Assembly: GCF_024166365.1 (NCBI RefSeq)
Contig: NC_064819.1
Coordinates: 147,522,793 to 147,586,792 of the forward strand
Direction: 5' to 3'
Origin: Elephas maximus indicus
Lineage: Eukaryota > Chordata > Mammalia > Proboscidea > Elephantidae
DNA length: 64,000 nucleotides
In this document: positions 58,311-64,000 of the stretch, one piece after another
How positions within the stretch are numbered: the stretch's first letter is position 1
How the letters are laid out: each line of letters opens with the position of its first letter
Position numbers and translations under genes: made by a program
Notes under the pieces: generated by a model
Databases searched by the model: none
The model's input: only the letters and a program-made list of their open reading frames with translations
What the model was told of the DNA's origin: nothing

Positions 58311-58376
58311 ATGGCGCGCCTCACCCCGGGCGACCCCGGAAGTGAGTCAGGGGCTTGGCCTCTGCCCGGCCGCTGA
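58311..58376 (+). other. Possible upstream ORF in CYB5R4 5' UTR (21 codons)
   Basis: An ATG at 58311 (context gtcATGg) opens a 21-codon frame ending at TGA 58374-58376, before the main ATG at 58482. If the transcript starts upstream of 58311, this uORF would precede the main frame and could lower its translation. The transcription start is unknown. Confidence 0.35.
58336..58349 (+). promoter_or_regulatory. Overlapping ETS and AP-1/NF-E2-like sites, CYB5R4 promoter
   Basis: CCGGAAGTG (58336-58344, GABP/ELK type) overlaps TGAGTCA (58343-58349, AP-1 core). Overlap means the two factor classes could compete or pair. Motifs are seen; occupancy is inferred. Confidence 0.45.
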
Positions 58377-58401
58377 GCCGGAGCCGGAGCCGGAGCCGGG
58401 G
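58375..58401 (+). repeat. GAGCCG hexanucleotide repeat (about 4 units)
   Basis: About four tandem units of GAGCCG lie in the likely 5' UTR of CYB5R4 or just upstream of it. Length may vary between individuals. Confidence 0.75.
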
Positions 58402-58481
58402 GCCCTACCTGCAGAGGGGTCCTGCCGAGCTAATCTGTCCGGTAGCGGGCCCCGGGCAGGGCCCAGGGCCAGGGGTTCAAG

Positions 58482-58556
58482 ATGCTTAACGTCCCTTCCC
58501 AGTCCTTCCCGGCCCCGAGCTCGCAGCAGCGCGTCGCCTCGGGGGGGCGTAGCAAG
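58482..58556 (+). CDS. CYB5R4: CYB5R4 (NCB5OR) coding exon 1, partial gene
   Basis: The exon encodes the first 25 residues, MLNVPSQSFPAPSSQQ then RVASGGRSK, matching the N-terminus of human CYB5R4 with about one substitution. The donor AAG|GTAAGT at 58557 is strong and leaves phase 0. The rest of the gene (about 500 residues) lies beyond the window. Family knowledge: CYB5R4 is a fusion of an N-terminal cytochrome b5 heme domain, a CS domain and a C-terminal FAD/NAD(P)H reductase domain. It is linked to the endoplasmic reticulum, lipid desaturation and protection from oxidative stress; mouse loss gives diabetes. This short exon holds only the leader before the b5 domain. No later exon was recognised up to 64000. 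Confidence 0.93.
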
Positions 58557-59575
58557 GTAAGTGGGTGAAACTGCAGGTCTTCCCAACCCTCGCCTCCTGC
58601 CGGCGTTTCGCGCTAATTAATGTTCAACCTATTTTCTGTTTTCCGCCCCTCTGCCATTTCAGTCCTCTCCAGCTTTCACCCCCTTCTGCCCTTGCTGGCG
58701 ACTTCCTTCTGATCCTCTTCCATCTCCAATCCTCGAACTCGCCAATCTCACTCTCCCTTATCTGCTGTCCTCTTTTTACCCATCCCTTTATCCCGCATTG
58801 TTACTTTTCTTCCTCCAAGCCTTTTCCCGCTAATTAAATTCAGACGTATTTGACAGGGTCAGGCACTGTATATGTCGTATTGTAGGTACTTGTATTAGTT
58901 TCCTTCCCTCAACTTCTCCTTTTTGCTCTTTTGTTCTCCTCTTTCCGACGGAGTTGTGAGTGATGTCGGTCGCCTAGCAGAAGGGAAAGGCTGGGCAGTG
59001 GTGACCGTGACCAAGCCGCCAAGGGTGGTGGGTCGTGGAGCTAGGAAGGATTGGAGGAACGAGAACAAATGTCTACAAACCTCCGATCAGGTTTACGGAT
59101 ACTTCTTCTCCAAGCCATACTTTCTTCATCTGGTACCTGATTGTGTCATCACTGCCTCTACTGATATCACTTGCTGTTTATTGCTCTTGAGGTTTTGTTG
59201 AGTGTTGTTACTGTTAGCAACAGGTAGACTACAAATGCATTTTTTTTTTTTTGCAAAATCGAGTAATAAAATTGGCTTCTATGTTCATTGCAGTGTGAGT
59301 GTTGTCTGCTCCTGTTACTTGTTTGTTTCTTACTTTGTAACCACATCCACATTTTTTGTTTTGTGAGACTTCCCCCTACTTACACCACTGCTTTTTCTTT
59401 TTCATTTCTGGACTCTTAGGTCTAAGCATCATTTGTGGCTTTCACCGACTTTTTTTTTTTTTTTCAACTTGGACCGGACCCTAGGTCAGAATATGGGCTT
59501 CAGGGATCTGTAGATTTCATTCGTTTTTCAGAGGTCTTTAGGCCCAATTGGAATTTGTTCATTGCTTACTGATAG
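58557..59575. other. CYB5R4 intron 1, first kilobase, nothing recognised
   Basis: GC falls quickly after the donor. T runs at 59239-59251 and 59450-59464. Open frames of 61-92 codons are not supported. Confidence 0.5.
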
Positions 59576-59700
59576 CCATGTATGTTGTGTTTTGAGTGCT
59601 TTACATGCATTAACTTGTAAAGTTAACAACGATCCCATGAAGTGAATACTTTTATTATCTCCTTTTCATAGAAAAGGTAACTAAGAAATGTTGCCTTAAA
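59576..59700 (-). mobile_element. Possible MIR fragment, CYB5R4 intron 1
   Basis: tttgagtgctttacatgcat, atcccatgaagtgaatactt and ctccttttcatagaaaaggt fit the antisense MIR core. Confidence 0.6.
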
Positions 59701-60109
59701 CCCTATAGGCTTGTTGTGATGTGACTCTGCTTGTGACATTTCATTTACTGCTCTATTTATCATCTGGCCATTCAAACATGTGTCTTATTTTTCCTGGATG
59801 TTTTAATCTCTTCCTCAAGCTAAGTACTTGATTATTTATAGTCTTGAATAGTATAGTCTTTCCAGAGAATCTCTGAATTAGAATGTAAGAGTTCCTGCCC
59901 TTCTTTATTAAAATTGCCTACCATGCCCTCAGCATCCATTTAAGGTGAAAACTTAGGGCAAACATAAAAGGTTCATATGGCCAAAGTGAGTCTTCAGGTC
60001 TAAAAAGAGAACAAAATAAGATTATTGTGCAATCAAAGGAAAACTCAGTCTCTCGTGAAAAAAGATAAACATGTCAGAATCTGAGTCAAGACTGAATGAA
60101 ATGGGTGGA

Positions 60110-60298
60110 GGTTGTATATCATGATTGTTAAAAGCATGGATTTTTGTAGCCTGAAACACTCAGATTCCTTCCCCAGCTATACCACTTAATTTCTTTGTGT
60201 GCAGGTTTCCTCAGATGTACAATGGGAATAACAGTCTGCATCTTACAGGGTTGTCAATGGGATTAAATAAGATAATGCTTCTCTTAGCACAGACTTGG
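60110..60298 (+). mobile_element. MIR relic, CYB5R4 intron 1
   Basis: ttgttaaaagcatggatttt, agctataccacttaatttct, cctcagatgtacaatgggaa in sense order. Confidence 0.8.
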
Positions 60299-60302
60299 TA
60301 TA

Positions 60303-60474
60303 AAAAAAAAAAAAAAAAAAAAACCTGTTGGCATCGAGTCAGTTCCAACCCATAGCGACCCTATAGGACAGAATAGAACTGCCCCATAGGAATTCCAAGG
60401 AGCAGCTGGTGGATTCAAACTGCCAGCCTTTTGGTTAGCAGCCGTATCACTTAACCACTGTACCACCAGGGCTC
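60303..60474 (-). mobile_element. AfroSINE, CYB5R4 intron 1, minus strand
   Basis: ggcatcgagtcagttccaac, ggacagaatagaactgcccc, ccttttggttagcagccgta, ccaccagggctc. A 22-base A run (60302-60323) at the tail side. Confidence 0.93.
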
Positions 60475-60619
60475 AGGAAATTTTACTCACCCTTAAGCTT
60501 TCATTCAGGTCTCAGGAATTATTGGGTAAAGTCCTTAACACATCACCTGGCATAGATTGTGTGCTCAGTGTGTGATTGCTGTTATTTCTACTACTACTAC
60601 TACTCCTGGAATTGTGATC

Positions 60620-61240
60620 CCTGATTTCAAGGAGTTCATTCTCATAATCTACGCAGATTAGTAAACAGACAGTTAATAATGCTATAAGTACTGTATAGCA
60701 AGGTGTTATGACCACTTGGGAGCTGAGATCAGAGACAGCTTCTGGAGGAAACGTCTGAGTGTGTGTGGGGGTGTGGGGGATTGATTCAGAATGAGGAAGC
60801 AGCACTTGTGTGAACAAGTGCTTGATAGCAATCAAGGAGTTAGTTCCCATTTGGCTAAAAATGGAGCAAAAGTTAAAGCATGGAGCGAGTGAGGTAAATT
60901 ATGATCAGATTATGAAGGGCCTGGTAAACCACTCTTAAGGAATTTAGACAATATAAGGTAATGTGGAGGTCCCTGGGTGGCACAAATGGTTGTGCTCATC
61001 CACTGACTTAAAGGCTGCTGCAGAAGGAAGGTCTGCTTCCATAACGATTACAGCCAAGGAAACTATGGAGCAGTTCTAGTCTGCAACACATTGGATCTCC
61101 ATGAGTCAGAATTGACTCAACAGCAATGAGTTTGATTTCTTTTTTTTTTAAAGGAGATATAGGGAGCCACTGAAGGAGGGAGAGCCTGTGATTAGATTTG
61201 CATTTCCCCGTGAATTATGGAATGAAGAGAGACCAGTGAC
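60620..61240 (-). mobile_element. L2 relic, CYB5R4 intron 1, carrying a SINE
   Basis: gattatgaagggcctggtaa and ggagccactgaaggagggag on either side of the SINE follow the antisense L2 order. Confidence 0.65.
60964..61143 (+). mobile_element. AfroSINE, form with cttccata trailer, CYB5R4 intron 1
   Basis: Head aggtccctgggtggcacaaa, middle gtctgcttccataacgatta, tail ccatgagtcagaattgactc. Confidence 0.9.
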
Positions 61241-61780
61241 TTTGGTTTGGGATGGGAAAAATCATTTGCTCACATGTTACTTCATTTATTGGGACCAAGA
61301 GACCTAAAGAGTTTCAGTGATGATAAGAACAGGACAGTATAGATTGGTAAGGCACACAGATCTATTGGATATCTATTGATCTGTTGGATATTTGGATATA
61401 CCATAGTAGGTATATTTCAGGAAAATGAGGAGTATATACTTTCTTGAGTGTGCCTGCTTTTATATTACATATTTTGTTGGTACTATATTACAAACTAATG
61501 ATACAAGTTTGGGCAACAGTCCTGTCCCATAGAGAAATCTTGAAAAATTTCCACTAGGTTGTCTTAACTGGTCGAAATACTAATAATATCGCTCATCTAA
61601 AAAGTCTTGAAAATGTATTTTGTTTTAAAAAAAAAAGATCCCATTATCAAATCCTCTAGGCAAGTTTCGACAATAATAAATATTTTAGGCTTTGAGGTGC
61701 ATCATCACCACTGCCTCCACGACTACCACCACACATGTAAAAACTATTCTTAGCCCAAGGCCTGTATAGAAATAGGTACC

Positions 61781-61848
61781 GGTCTTAGCTTGCCAACCAA
61801 CTCTTTTGCAGCTGACAGAAAGGTTGAAGGTTGGAGTCTACCTAGAGG
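61781..61848 (+). mobile_element. AfroSINE head, cut by an ERV
   Basis: gcttgccaaccaactctttt, gacagaaaggttgaaggttg and gagtctacctagagg are the head of a long-form SINE. It stops where the LTR begins; the remainder should lie beyond the window. Confidence 0.65.
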
Positions 61849-62342
61849 TGTAACAGACCGAAGGTTCTTGTCCTGTCCTATTAGCTGATCAAAATAAGAT
61901 GGACACTACCCCACCAGTTGCATGGGAAACAAAGTGGAAGTTTCTCATCTGTGCAGACAAGGAGCAACACAGGGCCTAGTGACCATAAGGCCATGTTCTT
62001 GCTGTCTGAGGGAGTTAAGGAGCTTTTTATTTCTGATGGCGTCTGGGGGTTGGGTTTGGTGCCCAGAACTCTCCGCCCTTAGCCCTCCCATGTCCACATT
62101 TGGAGGTCCGGATGTTAAATCATGTCGGTGATGTTCAGGTCCAAGGCCAGATTGAGGACACAATTCTTCAGATCCTGCACATGCACGGGGTTCTGGCACC
62201 AAATTCAAAGTGTGCTTAGGGCTGCAGCGTGGTCAGGCCAAACCGCAGTTAGAAGCTGTGGCTTGGTGGGCTGTAGTGTAGGGGGGACTGTGGAGGAGCA
62301 GGGAGAAGTCTCGGCTGAGCCTTCAATCCCTCCCAAACATGT
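61849..62342 (-). mobile_element. 3' LTR of an antisense class-I-like ERV
   Basis: Bounds TG...CA: on the minus strand it opens TGTTTGGGAGGG at 62342 and ends CTGTTACA at 61849, 494 bp. A poly(A) signal AATAAA lies on the minus strand at 62026-62031. The purine-rich stretch just above 62342 is a candidate polypurine tract. The 5' LTR and primer site are outside the window, so the target duplication cannot be read. Confidence 0.65.
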
Positions 62343-62479
62343 TCCTTTTAATCTTAAAAAGGGTTTAGGGCCAAACGTCTCATCTTTTGTTGCTTCTTCT
62401 TGCTGGCTAGGAGCGCTGGCGTAGAACTGGGCTCTAGCTGGAACCTGCTCGGGGGAGGTGGGCTGGTGTCTCCGTCGCA

Positions 62480-63683
62480 GCGTCATTTGTAGATGTAACT
62501 TCTGAAGCCTGGAAGACAAAAACTTTACTAAAAGGTTAAACAAACAAGGCCTGAATACAAGCAGCAGGATGACCATGGCCAAGGATCTTAGAAGGGCAGG
62601 ACACCAGGTTAAGTTCAGGATTGCTGCCTTTTCTATATCCCAGATAGCTTGTGAAGTTGGGCTTTGGTTGAACTTGTGTAGCCACTTACTATGGAGGGAC
62701 TCGAATCCTCAACAAGCGGCCAGGAGCCCTGTTACTGCACCTGCCCCAGTTAGGATTCAATTCAGTGCCCTCTTTAGTCTACAACCTGAGGCTCCGCTGG
62801 AGGCTCAGTGCATGCAGACACTGGTGCCTAAGAGGAACTTTAAATTCTTAGGAAACATCGACCAGTGGTTGTGACAGGGCTGATGTAGGAAGCTGTCTAT
62901 TCACAGCCAGGACAATGACAGGTCGGGTTGCGGTCACCCAGGTACCAGCCAGACTCACACACTCAGAGACATCTACCAGGGGCACACAAAGATTCAGTTA
63001 TGGCACAGCCACCAAGGGTGGCACCAACTCACTCGAGCCAAGTGCCGCTCCACAAGTTTGGGCCCAGGGGACCACAAAGCCCAGATTGGTGCGCTCAGCA
63101 CATGGGGCTTTGGTATTTTTTTCCTTGTGGCATTGTAAAAGTGTTTTGGAAGTAAATGAATGTGCCCGGGGGATGTAGGCCCCACATGGTTGGGCAAGCA
63201 ATAGTCAAGGAGCAAATAAAAAGTTCTTGGGAAATTTTTGTGTATCTTCTCTCAATAGGTATCTCCATGTAACAGACTTTGTCAGGTTAGTCTGGAGATA
63301 AGTTGTCTCATTCCAGTTGTCTGGGGTTTTAGCAGTGGAGTCAGTGAGACCCTGGATAGTCTGTTGGACAAAGTCCCTATTGTAATTAATAAAAGATGGG
63401 CTCAGGGGGAGACCCATTACATGGGGAATCTAGTGGTGTTTTTAATAGGTGAAGGCACCTGGACCGGGACTGCCTCTACATTTTCTTTAGTTCTGGTAGG
63501 GGGGATGAAGCAGACCCAGTGATCTTTTAAGTGGAGATCATTTGAGGTGCTTATGAGATAATTATTCTGCCATTCAGGGGGCCCTGCTTTTCCTCTAGAG
63601 AGACATAGGAAATAAACGAGCAGGATATAAGGCCGCATATAGGTGGTAAATGTGAACAGAGTCGTGAATAACAACCTGTACAA
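62480..63683 (-). pseudogene. ERV env, broken
   Basis: Old endogenous copy. Read on the minus strand: a signal-peptide-like hydrophobic start near 63640 and surface-subunit blocks at 63683-63417, 63417-63205 and about 63201-62998. Then come transmembrane-subunit remnants from about 62880, with a hydrophobic segment and a cytoplasmic tail ending in LQKLHLQM near 62480. The block FRPCLFNLLVKF resembles the tail of gammaretrovirus-like (class I) envelopes. Breaks: an in-frame stop at about 63417, frame changes between blocks, and stops in the transmembrane part. It cannot give a full protein. Confidence 0.75.
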
Positions 63684-63764
63684 TCACTAGGGAATGACAG
63701 TCAACTGGCACAATTGACTATCACTTTAAATCTTTTGAAGCCTGGCTTTCTCAGTTATTACCAT

Positions 63765-64000
63765 CTTGCCAATTACTGTTCTGCACGGCTTGTTGTTCTG
63801 TATTGTGAGTAGGAGCCTGCTCGATGCGAGAGTTGTGGATCCACACTCCCTTTCTGGCAATCTTGATTGCAGTGCTAGGGGTTTGTTCTCTTGCAGGGTC
63901 TGTAGTGCTCCAGGTCTTGACACAGAGAGAGAGAGAGACTTCAGGTTGTGGAGGAGTCTGTCATGTCGTGTACCTGTAAAGAGAGTCAAGCATCCCTGCC
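63765..64000 (-). pseudogene. ERV pol end (integrase C-terminus), partial
   Basis: A minus-strand frame encodes GVWIHNSRIEQAP near 63850-63810, the pattern of the gammaretrovirus-type integrase C-terminal domain, and stops near 63765 just before env. It continues past the window edge. Order pol-env-LTR is as expected for a simple retrovirus. Confidence 0.7.

Larger units (their letters stand above)
58190..58620. promoter_or_regulatory. CYB5R4: CpG island promoter of CYB5R4
   Basis: Dense CpG and GC from about 58190 to 58620, no TATA box. An NRF1-like GAGCATGCGT (58217-58226), GC boxes near 58263 and 58282, and an ETS site fit a housekeeping promoter. Transcription start was not determined. 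Confidence 0.8.

Noticed and set aside
1-64000. CRISPR arrays, operons, prophage or toxin systems
   Set aside because: None present; this is vertebrate nuclear DNA with introns and SINE/LINE repeats.

Overview
This window is mammalian nuclear DNA, most likely from an elephant or another paenungulate (Afrotheria). The clue is about 36 copies of a tRNA-derived SINE of the AfroSINE/PSINE type, together with copies of an RTE-clade LINE (RTE1_LA-like) that shares its 3' tail. The intergenic DNA is AT-rich, the two promoters are CpG islands, and splice sites are spliceosomal. No prokaryotic, organellar or CRISPR features were seen.

Two genes are recognisable, both on the + strand. RIPPLY2 (four coding exons, 50173-55107) encodes the T-box-binding, Groucho/TLE-recruiting repressor adaptor of somite segmentation. 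CYB5R4 (NCB5OR) follows; only its 5' UTR, its first coding exon (58482-58556) and the start of intron 1 lie in the window. The same order occurs in human 6q14.2. By that synteny, positions 1-49.9 kb should be the gene-poor interval on the SNAP91 side of RIPPLY2, and I found no coding exon there.

Layout: 1-49.9 kb is intergenic. It holds SINEs, 5'-truncated L1-type 3' ends, L2 and MIR relics, MaLR-like LTRs and, at 23404-25851, a 2.4-kb 5'-truncated RTE element with a decayed reverse-transcriptase frame. 49.9-50.8 kb is the RIPPLY2 CpG island, with a TATA box and a T-box half site. 50.5-54.95 kb is mostly RIPPLY2 intronic DNA with SINEs and an L2. 55.2-58.2 kb is the short intergenic gap with an RTE fragment. 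58.2-58.6 kb is the CYB5R4 CpG island. 58.56-64 kb is CYB5R4 intron 1. Its end holds the 3' part of an antisense class-I-like endogenous retrovirus (end of pol, broken env, 3' LTR) inserted into an older SINE.

Much of the interest lies in nested repeats with readable target-site duplications. They suggest two candidate 3' transductions (one by a SINE, one by an L1-type element), one target used by two SINE insertions, several unexplained inverted repeats including a 110-bp hairpin, and the shared RTE/SINE tail. I found no convincing new multi-gene system. Family names of old repeats come from memory of consensus sequences, not from a database search.
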